Source: Bacteroidetes bacterium UBA4009
GTDB taxonomy: Bacteria; Bacteroidota; Bacteroidia; NS11-12g; UBA9320
Direction: 5' to 3'
Assembly: GCA_002384205.1 (NCBI GenBank)
Contig: DGBH01000001.1
Span: forward strand, 1-17,624
DNA: 17,624 nt
This document shows, piece after piece, positions 1 to 7,535 of the stretch (positions within the stretch are counted from its first letter, which is position 1; the number at the start of each line of letters is the position of its first letter). The position numbers were made by a program, and so were the translations under genes. Under the pieces are notes generated by a model, which was not told the DNA's origin, did no database searches, and saw only the letters and a program-made list of their open reading frames with translations.

Positions 1-924
1 TTTAATCAGATAAATTACCTTGGTGTAGCCTATACCGATGAGGCAACTGACTTAAAATCCTCAGGGATAGTATTGCCTGTTATGGTGTTGAATCCCGATT
101 TGAATGACCTTACACCTTACATAGAGCAAAACATTCAACCTGTTATTTATTCATTTGAAAGCTTTGAAAAAGTAAAAAATGCTGCGTTAAAAATTCACCT
201 GGAATTTGATACGGGTATGCATCGCTTGGGTTTTGATCAACATGATTTGCCTCAATTACTTTCGCTTCTAAAAACAAATTCTAAGGTAGACGTCGTTTCG
301 GTATTTAGTCATTTAGCAGCTTCTGATACCAGCGAATTAGACGATTTTACGAACCAGCAAATTGCTACATTTACCTCTGTTTGTGAAGCTATTGAAGCTA
401 CACTTGGCAAAAGGGTGATTAAGCATATAGCCAATAGTGCCGGCATAGAACGTTTCCCTTCGGCAACGTTTGACATGGTGCGATTAGGTATTGGGCTTTA
501 TGGAATATCTCCAATTGACAAGGATACTAAGTTGCTACCTGTTAGCAGTTTTAAGACGTATATAAGTCAAATAAAAACGGTACCTGCTGGAGCAGGAATA
601 GGCTATGGACAACATGATAAATCCAATAAAGATAGACAGATAGCCGTTGTAGCCGTTGGTTATGGCGATGGGTATAGCCGTCTTTTTAGCCAAGGTAAGG
701 GGAGTTTTAGCATTAGCGGAAAAATGGCACCCGTAGTAGGCAATGTATGTATGGATATGACCATGTGCGATGTAACCGAAATCACTTGCCAAGAAGGAGA
801 CGAAGTAATTATCTTTGGAGATAGCCCAAGCGTAGATGAACTCGCGGCATCTATTGGAACTATTCCGTATGAAATACTGACCAATGTAAGTGAACGTGTA
901 AACCGAATATTTTTTGAGGAATGA
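1..924 (+). CDS. alr: alanine racemase, C-terminal part (5' end outside window; possibly a MurF-Alr fusion)
   Basis: A PLP-dependent racemase interconverting L- and D-alanine for peptidoglycan, in the cytoplasm. The frame is open from base 1, so the gene starts upstream; the TTG at 73 is internal and codes Leu. About 307 residues are visible. The Lys that binds PLP lies outside the window. Visible racemase marks are the barrel segment LEFDTGMHRLGF, HIANSAGIERFP, VRLGIGLYG, the C-terminal-domain stretch AGIGYGQHD carrying the second catalytic Tyr, and GNVCMDMTMCDVTE lining the substrate entrance. The ending YEILTNVSERVNRIFFEE resembles the tail of the bifunctional MurF-alanine racemase proteins common in Bacteroidota, so a MurF half may precede it; this is inference. 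The stop overlaps the meaB start by ATGA (921-924), implying translational coupling. No frameshift or missing motif is seen. Confidence 0.95.
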   Translation, partial: FNQINYLGVAYTDEATDLKSSGIVLPVMVLNPDLNDLTPYIEQNIQPVIYSFESFEKVKNAALKIHLEFDTGMHRLGFDQHDLPQLLSLLKTNSKVDVVSVFSHLAASDTSELDDFTNQQIATFTSVCEAIEATLGKRVIKHIANSAGIERFPSATFDMVRLGIGLYGISPIDKDTKLLPVSSFKTYISQIKTVPAGAGIGYGQHDKSNKDRQIAVVAVGYGDGYSRLFSQGKGSFSISGKMAPVVGNVCMDMTMCDVTEITCQEGDEVIIFGDSPSVDELAASIGTIPYEILTNVSERVNRIFFEE

Positions 925-1859
925 CAAAAGAAGAGTTCGTATCAGGAATAGCCGCTGGTGACACCAGAACCCTAAGTAAAGCAATTACATTGGCCGAAAG
1001 TTCTATACCTGAAAAACGAAACTTAGCACTGGAGGTAATTGCACACTTTGGACCACAAAACGATACCTTTAGAATAGGAATAACAGGAACACCAGGAGCC
1101 GGTAAAAGCACGTTTATAGAAGCTGCGGGATTGGAGCTGCTAAAGGACGAAAAGGTAAAACTGGCTGTGTTGAGTATAGACCCTAGCAGCGGGAAGACAC
1201 ACGGAAGTATTTTAGGTGACAAAACCCGAATGAACAAGCTTAGTGCACACAGCAGAGCATACATTCGCCCTACTTCCAGTGGATCTCAACTAGGTGGACT
1301 TGCCAAAAACACACGACTAGCTATGCTACTATGTGAGGCAGCTGGCTATAATACCATACTCATAGAAAGCGTAGGCGTGGGCCAAGGAGAAACGGAGGTG
1401 GCACAGCTTACAGATCTATTCACCCTTGTGCTAAACCCGGGTGGTGGAGACGAGCTGCAAGGTATAAAACGCGGTATAATGGAAATGGCAGACATCATAG
1501 TGATAAACAAAGCAGATGGCGATGCAGAAAGGCAAGCCAACCTCACGGCCAAAGAGTATAGTATGGCACTGCATCTGATGCCAGAAAACGAAAACAAATG
1601 GATTCCAAAGGTCATTACCTCATCTGCTCTACAAGACAAGGGAATAGACACCTTTTGGGAGAAAGCATTCGATTTTGAAAAACTAATAACTTCTGGTGAT
1701 TGGAAAGCAACTCGTCGCAAAGAGCAAATGCACTACTGGACACGAAAAAACGTACAAGATCTGCTTCTCGCTAAACTGGATAAATACGAAGAAGCTATAG
1801 CGAAAGGTCTAGCTACGGGCAATCTGCCAGAAGAAATCGCCAAAGATTTGGTAAAATGA
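921..1859 (+). CDS. meaB: MeaB/ArgK-family GTPase, methylmalonyl-CoA mutase chaperone
   Basis: A 312-residue SIMIBI-class P-loop GTPase. Family members load and protect adenosylcobalamin in methylmalonyl-CoA mutase, in the cytoplasm. Visible motifs in order are the P-loop GTPGAGKST (residues 56-64), IDPSS (86-90), ESVGVGQGETEV (149-160, Walker B/switch region), the guanine-specificity motif NKAD (196-199), and SSAL (234-237, G5). A helical C-terminal tail (about 260-312) fits the family's dimerisation arm. Length is near the family norm. The start ATG lies inside the alr stop overlap, so it is very probably co-transcribed with alr. No mutase subunit is in the window, so the client enzyme is inferred from the family only. 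It was once called ArgK and thought to be a transport-associated kinase; the G-protein chaperone role is now the accepted one. Confidence 0.94.
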   Translation: MTKEEFVSGIAAGDTRTLSKAITLAESSIPEKRNLALEVIAHFGPQNDTFRIGITGTPGAGKSTFIEAAGLELLKDEKVKLAVLSIDPSSGKTHGSILGDKTRMNKLSAHSRAYIRPTSSGSQLGGLAKNTRLAMLLCEAAGYNTILIESVGVGQGETEVAQLTDLFTLVLNPGGGDELQGIKRGIMEMADIIVINKADGDAERQANLTAKEYSMALHLMPENENKWIPKVITSSALQDKGIDTFWEKAFDFEKLITSGDWKATRRKEQMHYWTRKNVQDLLLAKLDKYEEAIAKGLATGNLPEEIAKDLVK

Positions 1860-1864
1860 GTTTA

Positions 1865-1888
1865 CAGGATGCAACGTTTTGCATCCTG
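1865..1888. terminator. perfect 10-bp stem-loop between convergent genes
   Basis: The arms 1865-1874 (CAGGATGCAA) and 1879-1888 (TTGCATCCTG) are perfectly complementary around a 4-nt loop. It sits 6 nt after the meaB stop and downstream of the convergent lipoprotein gene. No T-tract follows directly on either strand; T7 comes only at 1951-1957 on the plus strand. It may therefore act as an RNA 3'-end stabiliser or a weak bidirectional terminator. The rest of 1889-1998 holds no convincing gene. Confidence 0.5.
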
Positions 1889-1998
1889 CTGGGTCTAATA
1901 CTATAAGACGCCAAAAAAAAGATGTCTCATGGCGGGTAAAGATACTTTGGTTTTTTTAAGAATATTTTAAGTAATTGATAAAAGGCAATTTGCGTATG

Positions 1999-2490
1999 CT
2001 AGTGTCCATCGCAAAACTCTTGGCTCGGGTTCACAAAACCCAATTCAGGATGCAACATATCTTCGTAAAAACAGTCGCACAAATTGTATTTAATAGAACG
2101 GGATAGCGTTACTTCTCCCACTATCATTACTTGTTCGCCGTGCTTTGTTGTAAGGTGAAACTCATAGTGATAAATTCCCTCTTTCAGTTTATTTCCGTTT
2201 CCGTATGTGCCATCCCATTCTTTTAAGTTTTGGCCACTCAGTATAAATTTAGAGCCTTTGCTTATAGAAAACCTTTCTATCTCAAAGCCCATCCCAATAG
2301 GCTTAAAAAAATCGTTCAATCCATCTCCATTGGGTGTAAATGCAGTTGGGCAGTAAATATGCACAGAATCTTGGTTATAGTCTTTGGTAATAATTCGCAT
2401 ACTATTCGTAGTGCAACTTTCTTCCATTTTGGCTTTTTTACAGCCGCATAAACCTAGTATTGCTAAAATGATTGTCAAGAATATTTTCAT
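1999..2490 (-). CDS. small lipoprotein with a gliding-motility/T9SS type-B-like (CHU_C) domain
   Basis: A 163-residue protein of unknown function. Residues 1-17 form a lipoprotein signal peptide: a hydrophobic run followed by LCGC, with Cys17 as the predicted lipidated residue. The residues after it (KKAKMEE) lack an acidic surface-export signal right after the Cys, so a periplasm-facing position is likelier than the cell surface. Residues about 46-131 match the gliding-motility-associated C-terminal domain used as a type-B T9SS sorting domain: FTPNGDGLNDFF near its start, EWDGTYGNGNKLKEGIYHYE in the middle, and EVTLSR at its end. In normal cargo this domain sits at the extreme C-terminus of large secreted proteins. 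Here it makes up most of the protein and is followed by 32 more residues with three Cys (C138, C140, C160). It is monocistronic, divergent from ald and convergent with meaB. Confidence 0.82.
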   Translation of the reverse strand: MKIFLTIILAILGLCGCKKAKMEESCTTNSMRIITKDYNQDSVHIYCPTAFTPNGDGLNDFFKPIGMGFEIERFSISKGSKFILSGQNLKEWDGTYGNGNKLKEGIYHYEFHLTTKHGEQVMIVGEVTLSRSIKYNLCDCFYEDMLHPELGFVNPSQEFCDGH

Positions 2491-2557
2491 TTCTATTTAA
2501 GATTGAGTACGAATAACGACAAGCTTTAATTTATAGATATACCATTTACAAAAAACC

Positions 2558-2565
2558 TACTTTTG
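2558..2565 (+). promoter_or_regulatory. Bacteroidota-type -7 promoter box upstream of ald
   Basis: TACTTTTG followed by C fits the Bacteroidota -7 consensus TAnnTTTG exactly. It lies 22 nt before the ald start codon, leaving a leader of roughly 15 nt. No clear -33 TTTG is visible, so the call rests on the -7 match and its position in the 97-nt divergent gap. Confidence 0.6.
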
Positions 2566-2587
2566 CAGCACTTAAAATAATACAAAA

Positions 2588-3703
2588 ATGATAATTGGTG
2601 TACCTAAAGAAATCAAGAATAACGAGAATCGTATTGCCCTAACACCAGGTGGAGCCTTGGAGCTTACCAAGAGAGGCCATACGGTATACGTACAAAAAGA
2701 CGGCGGAGTAGGATCTGGATTCAACAACCAAATGTATATGGATGCTGGAGCACAGATTTTAAACACCATTGAAGAGGTTTATGCAATTGCTGAAATGATC
2801 ATGAAGGTGAAAGAGCCTATTGAAGCAGAATATAAGCTTATAAAGAAAGATCAATTAGTATTTACCTATTTCCACTTTGCTAGTTATGAGCCTCTTACAC
2901 ATGCTATGATAGCAAGTGAAGCTGTATGTTTAGCATACGAAACAGTGGAAGCATCCGACCGCAGCTTACCTTTACTTGTGCCAATGAGTGAAGTAGCAGG
3001 TAGAATGGCTGTTCAGCAAGGTGCTAAATACCTTGAGAAACCAATAAAAGGTAAAGGAGTGCTTTTGGGTGGCGTACCAGGTGTGCCTCCAGGAAAAGTT
3101 CTTGTAATAGGTGGTGGTGTTGTAGGAACTCAAGCAGCTAAAATGGCAGCTGGTCTAGGCGCACAAGTTACTATACTTGATGTAAGCTTAGCGAGACTTA
3201 GATACTTAAATGACGTTATGCCTGCAAATGTAGTAACTCGTTTTAGTAGCGAGATGAACATTCGTGATTTGATTCCACACATGGATCTTATCGTAGGTGC
3301 AGTACTTATTCCGGGTGCAAAAGCTCCAAATCTAATCACTAGGGACATGCTTAAACTTATGGCTCCAGGTACGGTAATCGTAGACGTAGCTGTAGATCAA
3401 GGTGGATGTATAGAAACCTGTAAACCTACTACACACGAAGATCCAACTTTTATCATAGATGATATAGTACATTACTGCGTGGCTAATATGCCTGGTGCAG
3501 TTCCTTATACTTCAACGGTAGCACTTACCAATGCAACCCTTCCATATGCTATACAACTGGCTAATAAAGGCTGGAAACAAGCATGTAACGAAAACAGAGA
3601 GTTGAAACTTGGCTTAAACGTAGTAAACGGAAAAGTTTGTTACAAAGGCGTGTCTGAAGCATTTAACCTAGACTACACTCCAGTAGAAGATATCTTAGGT
3701 TAA
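2588..3703 (+). CDS. ald: alanine dehydrogenase
   Basis: A 371-residue NAD-dependent enzyme that converts L-alanine to pyruvate plus ammonia, and the reverse; it is normally a cytoplasmic hexamer. The N-terminus MIIGVPKEIKNNENRIALTP is diagnostic of the family, with Arg15 as a substrate-binding residue. Lys75 (in IMKVKEP) and His96 (in FTYFHFAS) are the usual catalytic or substrate residues, and Asp270 (in VDVAVDQGG) is also present. The Rossmann loop GGGVVG is at 175-180, with an acidic residue (Asp198) at the end of the second strand, as expected for NAD. MPGAVP at 301-306 completes the signature. Length is typical. It has its own -7 box upstream and a strong terminator downstream, so it looks like a single-gene transcript. 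It may supply or drain the L-alanine pool used by the nearby racemase, although the two genes are not co-transcribed. Confidence 0.97.
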   Translation: MIIGVPKEIKNNENRIALTPGGALELTKRGHTVYVQKDGGVGSGFNNQMYMDAGAQILNTIEEVYAIAEMIMKVKEPIEAEYKLIKKDQLVFTYFHFASYEPLTHAMIASEAVCLAYETVEASDRSLPLLVPMSEVAGRMAVQQGAKYLEKPIKGKGVLLGGVPGVPPGKVLVIGGGVVGTQAAKMAAGLGAQVTILDVSLARLRYLNDVMPANVVTRFSSEMNIRDLIPHMDLIVGAVLIPGAKAPNLITRDMLKLMAPGTVIVDVAVDQGGCIETCKPTTHEDPTFIIDDIVHYCVANMPGAVPYTSTVALTNATLPYAIQLANKGWKQACNENRELKLGLNVVNGKVCYKGVSEAFNLDYTPVEDILG

Positions 3704-3719
3704 TTAACAAATCCTATTT

Positions 3720-3770
3720 AAAAGGGTAAAGGGTAGAAACTTAATCGTGTTTACTTTTTACCCTTTTTTT
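3720..3770 (+). terminator. Rho-independent terminator of ald
   Basis: Arm 3720-3730 (AAAAGGGTAAA) pairs perfectly with 3757-3767 (TTTACCCTTTT). The inner segments GTA..AAC and GTTTAC can extend the stem with a 2-nt bulge. The 3' arm runs into T7 at 3764-3770. It ends only 8 nt before the next start codon. Confidence 0.85.
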
Positions 3771-3778
3771 ATATACGT

Positions 3779-4555
3779 ATGAAACTAAACTACAAACTAT
3801 ATCCGTGTACTTCAAGTGATGCCCCAAAGCATCTTTTTATTCTACATGGATTATTTGGTATGTTAGACAACTGGCACAACATTGCCAGAAAACTTTCTGA
3901 AGAATATACTGTAATAAGCATAGACCAGCGTAATCACGGCAATAGCCCTCATTCAGAAGAGATGTCATTTGAACTAATGGCAGATGATTTGGCAGAACTC
4001 ATGGACGACTTGCAAATTGCAACTGCAGATATAATGGGGCACTCTATGGGAGGTAAAACTGTTATGAGATTTGCTGACTTGCACCCTGATAAGTTAAACA
4101 AACTAATTGTGGTTGATATTAGTCCTTGGGCATATAAGTCTGGTCATGACGCCTACTTTAAGGCATTTAACACTATTGATTTTTCTGTGTGCCAAAATAG
4201 AAACGAAGCGGATGCTGCTCTTGCAGTAATAGAGCCAGATGCTGGTGTGCGTCAGTTTTTACTTAAAAATTTAGATAGATCTGAAAAAGGATACCACTTA
4301 AAATTTAACCTAAAACCTATCGAATCATTTTATCCTCAGATGATTTCCGCACTTGATTTTCAATGGCTTATAAACGCACCTACGCTTTTTATATACGGCG
4401 AAAATTCGGGGTACATAAAGAAAGATGATATTTTAACCATTGAGAATACATTTACGCAAGCAAGTTTTATTGAAATAAAGGATGCCGGCCATTGGATACA
4501 TGCAGAGCAACCCAAAGCATTCCTAGAAACCGTTCAAAGATTTTTAGCCGATTAA
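3779..4555 (+). CDS. alpha/beta-hydrolase, YbfF/ABHD11-like esterase
   Basis: A 258-residue soluble alpha/beta-hydrolase with no signal peptide, so cytoplasmic. The oxyanion-hole motif is HGLFGMLDNW (from His23). The nucleophile elbow is GHSMGG with Ser89. DISP at 113-116 supplies a candidate catalytic Asp113, and DAGHWIHAEQP supplies His238. The order and spacing, and DQRNHGNSP at 50-58, resemble the YbfF esterases that hydrolyse short acyl esters or acyl-CoA. The substrate cannot be read from the sequence. The start ATG at 3779 is preceded almost directly by the ald terminator, leaving no room for a normal promoter in between. Expression may come from read-through or from a -7-like TACTTTTT at 3752-3759 inside the terminator. 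A 44-nt gap separates it from the DUF5686 gene downstream. Confidence 0.88.
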   Translation: MKLNYKLYPCTSSDAPKHLFILHGLFGMLDNWHNIARKLSEEYTVISIDQRNHGNSPHSEEMSFELMADDLAELMDDLQIATADIMGHSMGGKTVMRFADLHPDKLNKLIVVDISPWAYKSGHDAYFKAFNTIDFSVCQNRNEADAALAVIEPDAGVRQFLLKNLDRSEKGYHLKFNLKPIESFYPQMISALDFQWLINAPTLFIYGENSGYIKKDDILTIENTFTQASFIEIKDAGHWIHAEQPKAFLETVQRFLAD

Positions 4556-4581
4556 GGCTATTTCATTATTGGTAAATAGAC

Positions 4582-4589
4582 TATACTTG
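4582..4589 (+). promoter_or_regulatory. possible -7 box before the DUF5686 gene
   Basis: TATACTTG differs from TAnnTTTG by one base and ends 10 nt before the GTG start. TTTC at 4561-4564, about 18 nt upstream, could be a poor -33 element. If real, the mRNA would have almost no leader. The evidence is thin. Confidence 0.25.
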
Positions 4590-4599
4590 CCCTGTTATT

Positions 4600-7089
4600 G
4601 TGAGAGTATTTATTATTACATTAATTAGCTTTGGTTGGTTGGCTAGTTGGTCACAAGCCACTATAATAGGTAGGGTAACCGACGCTAAGTCGGGTGAGCC
4701 CTTACCCTATGTTACCTTGAGGGGTAATAATGTAAATCTAGGCGCGGTTACTGATTTTGATGGTTTTTATGAAATCAGAACATCACTCGCTGTCGATAGT
4801 ATAGTTGCTTCTTATATGGGATATAATTTGGTGAAAAAAGCTGTTGTAGCCGGCCAAAAACAAACCTTAGATTTTTCACTTTCAGAATCTGCCAATAGCT
4901 TACAAGAATTTATAGTACGCCCTGGGGGTATAAATCCTGCAGATGTGATTATGAAGCGTGCCGAAAAACGTAAGAAAGAGTATAATCCTGACAAAATAGA
5001 ATACTATGAGTATGAGGGATACAGTAAAGTGCAACTTGCCGTAGATAATGTTTCTGATAAATTTAAAAAAAGGAAATTATTTAGTGCCATGGAGCCTCTA
5101 TTTGATACTATTTCATCCTTTAGTGATTCTGGAAGTCAAAAGGTATTGCCTGTTTTTGTTTCTGAAACCATTAGCGATTATTACTTTAGAAAAATTCCAA
5201 GACGTGCCAAAGAAGTAATACGGGCTACCAAAATACAGGGTGTGGGTGTGGGTGAAGAAAGTTATGTTTCTCAAATACTTGGGTCTACTTTTCAGCAGTA
5301 CAATTTTTACGAAAACAATCTTTATATTTTAGACAAAGATTTTATATCTCCATTTAGTTTTCAGGCGAAGGCCTACTATTTTTTTACCCTTATAGATAGT
5401 GTGGAAATAGATGGCGCTCCTTGCTACCAAATAAAAGTTGATCCTAAAAACCCAATGGATCTTGTTTTTAGCGGTATGGTATGGATAGAAGCCAATTCAT
5501 ATGCCTTAAAGCGATTAAGCTTAGAAATAGGCAATAAGGCAAATCTTAACTTTATCGAGAAATTAAAGATTCAGCAAGAGTTTTTAGAGGTGGAGCCTAC
5601 CTATTGGTTGCCCAATAAAACGAGGGTACTCATAGACATTGCGGAACTAACCAATAATACCGTAGGTATGATCGGTTTATATTATAATTCCACCAAAAAC
5701 ATAAAAATTAACCGGGTGCATGAATTGCCTTTTTACGAAGATAACATAAGCGTGGTTGAAAATTCCTTTACCAAGAGTGACGTCTATTGGGATACCGCAA
5801 GACACGAGAAGATCTCTCAAGAAGACAAGCGCATTTACCAGATGGTAGATTCCCTTAAGAATCAACCGCTTATCAAAAGCTATGTTGACATCGTAGAAAT
5901 AGCCATAGAAGGACATATACCCAAAGGTAAAATAGATTTGGGACCTTGGTATTACATTCTAGGTTATAATCAGCTAGAAGGGTTACGCACAAGGGTAGGT
6001 TTTAGAACATCGCCCAAGTTTAGCAAAGACTTCCAATTTAGAACTTATGGGGCTTATGGCTTTGGTGATAAGCAGTTTAAGTTTGGGATATTTAATGAAT
6101 ATGTATTTGATCGAGCCAAGTGGGGTAAAGTAGGCGCTTTTGTAAAAAAAGATGTTGAACTTATAGGTCTTACAGATGAGTATGTGGCGACCTCTGCATT
6201 GTACGATGCTTTTTCGATGTTGGGAACCAATAGGCTCAGTAGAAGTTTTACGCAACGTATTTGGGCTGAAAAAGAGTTAATTAAAGGATATACGCAATCC
6301 ATTAATCTAACGCACAAGACTTACGAATTTGAAAAAGTGGGCGACTTTAATTTCGGATACTATTCTAACCCGGGTGATTCTACTATAAAAAGCAACTATG
6401 ATATAACGAGTATCAATCTTCGCGGTAGATTTTCGTATAAAGAGCAATTTATCTATCGAAATACAAATAGGTACAGTCTTGGTAATCTTAAGGCTCCTGT
6501 GCTATCACTGGATTATACTCACAGTTTTAATGATGTGCTAGGTGGTGAATTTATATTCAATAAATTTGGAATAGAGCTTTGGCAATTTAACAGTTTAGGT
6601 AATTGGGGTACTTTTCAATATACGGTAAAAGCGTACAAAACTTTTGGACAAGCGCCTTATCCCTCCCTATTTATTATGCGAGGTAATCAATCCTTTTTTA
6701 GCAATAATCTCAGTTACAATCTGATGGATTTCTTTGAGTTTGCAGCAGATCAATATGTTTCTGTAGATTATGAACACCAGTTTAATGGCTTGTTTTTTAA
6801 TCGGATTCCGCTTATTAAAAAGTTAAAATGGCGGGAATTTGTTAATTTTAAAGGCGTGTATGGCACCATGAGTCTTTCTAATCAAAGTGTAATGCCACTA
6901 AACAATCCCAACATAACCACTCCTAGCTTTTTTGTGGGTGGTAAACCATATATGGAGCTGGGTTACGGTATAGAAAACATCTTCCGCTTTGTGCGGCTAG
7001 ACTTTATACATAGACTTACTTACCTTGATGAAAGTCATCCCAATGCAAAGGCTTTTGGCTTGAAGGGAACTGCAGTGTTCCGCTTTTAG
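4600..7089 (+). CDS. DUF5686 outer-membrane protein with N-terminal carboxypeptidase-regulatory-like domain
   Basis: An 829-residue protein of unknown function, predicted to sit in the outer membrane. Residues 1-20 are a Sec signal peptide (FGWLASWSQA before the cleavage site). Residues about 21-96 form a transthyretin-like CarboxypepD_reg domain (IIGRVTDAKSGEPLPYVTL, then TDFDGFYEI). LQEFIVRPGG and NPADVIMKRAEKRKKEYNP at about 101-130 open the DUF5686 part. The long remainder has alternating aromatic strands and ends in an aromatic residue (GLKGTAVFRF), as outer-membrane beta-barrels do. No TonB plug or SusC motif is present, so it is not a TonB-dependent transporter. The start is GTG at 4600: the frame has a stop at 4573 and no ATG between, and the signal peptide begins exactly there. 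The tandem GGTGTG run around 5238-5255 codes for a Gly-Val-Gly-Val stretch. Confidence 0.85.
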   Translation: MRVFIITLISFGWLASWSQATIIGRVTDAKSGEPLPYVTLRGNNVNLGAVTDFDGFYEIRTSLAVDSIVASYMGYNLVKKAVVAGQKQTLDFSLSESANSLQEFIVRPGGINPADVIMKRAEKRKKEYNPDKIEYYEYEGYSKVQLAVDNVSDKFKKRKLFSAMEPLFDTISSFSDSGSQKVLPVFVSETISDYYFRKIPRRAKEVIRATKIQGVGVGEESYVSQILGSTFQQYNFYENNLYILDKDFISPFSFQAKAYYFFTLIDSVEIDGAPCYQIKVDPKNPMDLVFSGMVWIEANSYALKRLSLEIGNKANLNFIEKLKIQQEFLEVEPTYWLPNKTRVLIDIAELTNNTVGMIGLYYNSTKNIKINRVHELPFYEDNISVVENSFTKSDVYWDTARHEKISQEDKRIYQMVDSLKNQPLIKSYVDIVEIAIEGHIPKGKIDLGPWYYILGYNQLEGLRTRVGFRTSPKFSKDFQFRTYGAYGFGDKQFKFGIFNEYVFDRAKWGKVGAFVKKDVELIGLTDEYVATSALYDAFSMLGTNRLSRSFTQRIWAEKELIKGYTQSINLTHKTYEFEKVGDFNFGYYSNPGDSTIKSNYDITSINLRGRFSYKEQFIYRNTNRYSLGNLKAPVLSLDYTHSFNDVLGGEFIFNKFGIELWQFNSLGNWGTFQYTVKAYKTFGQAPYPSLFIMRGNQSFFSNNLSYNLMDFFEFAADQYVSVDYEHQFNGLFFNRIPLIKKLKWREFVNFKGVYGTMSLSNQSVMPLNNPNITTPSFFVGGKPYMELGYGIENIFRFVRLDFIHRLTYLDESHPNAKAFGLKGTAVFRF
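7063..7087. terminator. possible terminator hairpin inside the 3' end of the DUF5686 gene
   Basis: GGAAC (7066-7070) and GTTCC (7077-7081) pair around TGCAGT. AAG (7063-7065) can pair with CTT (7083-7085) past a bulged G, and TTTT (7084-7087) follows. The convergent stops of DUF5686 and tadA are only 10 nt apart, so any terminator has to overlap coding sequence. The T-tract is short, and function is inferred from position. Confidence 0.35.
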
Positions 7090-7099
7090 ATACCCGCTA

Positions 7100-7531
7100 C
7101 TATCGTTTCTCTTGAAAAAAGGACTTCATAAGCAATATGGATTCCTCTTCTAAAATACCTGATTTTACAACGAGTTTATGGTCTGACTTTAAAAAATTAG
7201 TAAAGCCGTGTTTGGGCTCTAGACAGCCAATAAAGATGTTTTTTATGCGGGCATTTTTTATTGCTCCATAGCACATTACACACGGTTCTACCGTTACGTA
7301 TAATTGACAGTCTTGTAGAAATTTGGAATTTAAATGTGCACTAGCAGCGGTTATTGCCAGCATTTCGGCATGTGCTGTTGGGTCGTTAGATCGTTCTACT
7401 TGGTTATATCCCTTTCCTATTATTTGATTATTTGCCACTACAATAGCGCCTATAGGCACTTCGTTTTCTGCCATTGCATTTTCTGCCTGTTTCAAGGCTT
7501 GTTTCATAAAGTACTCTGGGGTTAGTTCCAT
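7100..7531 (-). CDS. tadA: tRNA-specific adenosine-34 deaminase / nucleoside deaminase
   Basis: A 143-residue zinc-dependent deaminase. TadA converts the wobble adenosine A34 of tRNA-Arg(ACG) to inosine, in the cytoplasm. The zinc and catalytic motif HAE is at 54-56 (His54 ligand, Glu56 proton shuttle) and PCVMC is at 83-87 (Cys84 and Cys87 ligands). The pre-motif VPIGAIVV at 25-32 and NDPTAHAEM at 49-57 fit TadA rather than cytidine or dCMP deaminase. Length is slightly below the E. coli protein but usual for Bacteroidota. A guanine deaminase-like activity cannot be fully excluded from sequence alone. It is the last gene of the tatA-gatA operon, 4 nt after the SGNH gene. Confidence 0.9.
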   Translation of the reverse strand: MELTPEYFMKQALKQAENAMAENEVPIGAIVVANNQIIGKGYNQVERSNDPTAHAEMLAITAASAHLNSKFLQDCQLYVTVEPCVMCYGAIKNARIKNIFIGCLEPKHGFTNFLKSDHKLVVKSGILEEESILLMKSFFQEKR

Positions 7532-7535
7532 ATTC

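Noticed and set aside
535-984. Minus-strand open frame of 149 codons opposite the alr/meaB junction
   Set aside because: Antisense to two well-supported genes. Its product is rich in Ile, Tyr and Phe without domain character, as expected from reverse reading of coding DNA.
860-1264. Minus-strand open frame of 134 codons opposite the meaB P-loop region
   Set aside because: Shadow of meaB; no recognisable motif and no start context.
1909-1957. A8 and T7 runs with CGCC/GGCG, considered as an intrinsic terminator
   Set aside because: The stem is only 4 bp with an 18-nt loop, and the T-run does not follow it directly, so I could not support a terminator.
1865-2056. CAGGATGCAAC repeated directly at 1865 and 2046
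   Set aside because: An 11-base match within about 200 bp is expected roughly once by chance in a window this size, and the second copy is coding sequence.
5238-5255. Short GGTGTG tandem run, considered as a phase-variation tract
   Set aside because: It has fewer than three full units in a 6-bp repeat, which would not shift frame on slippage.
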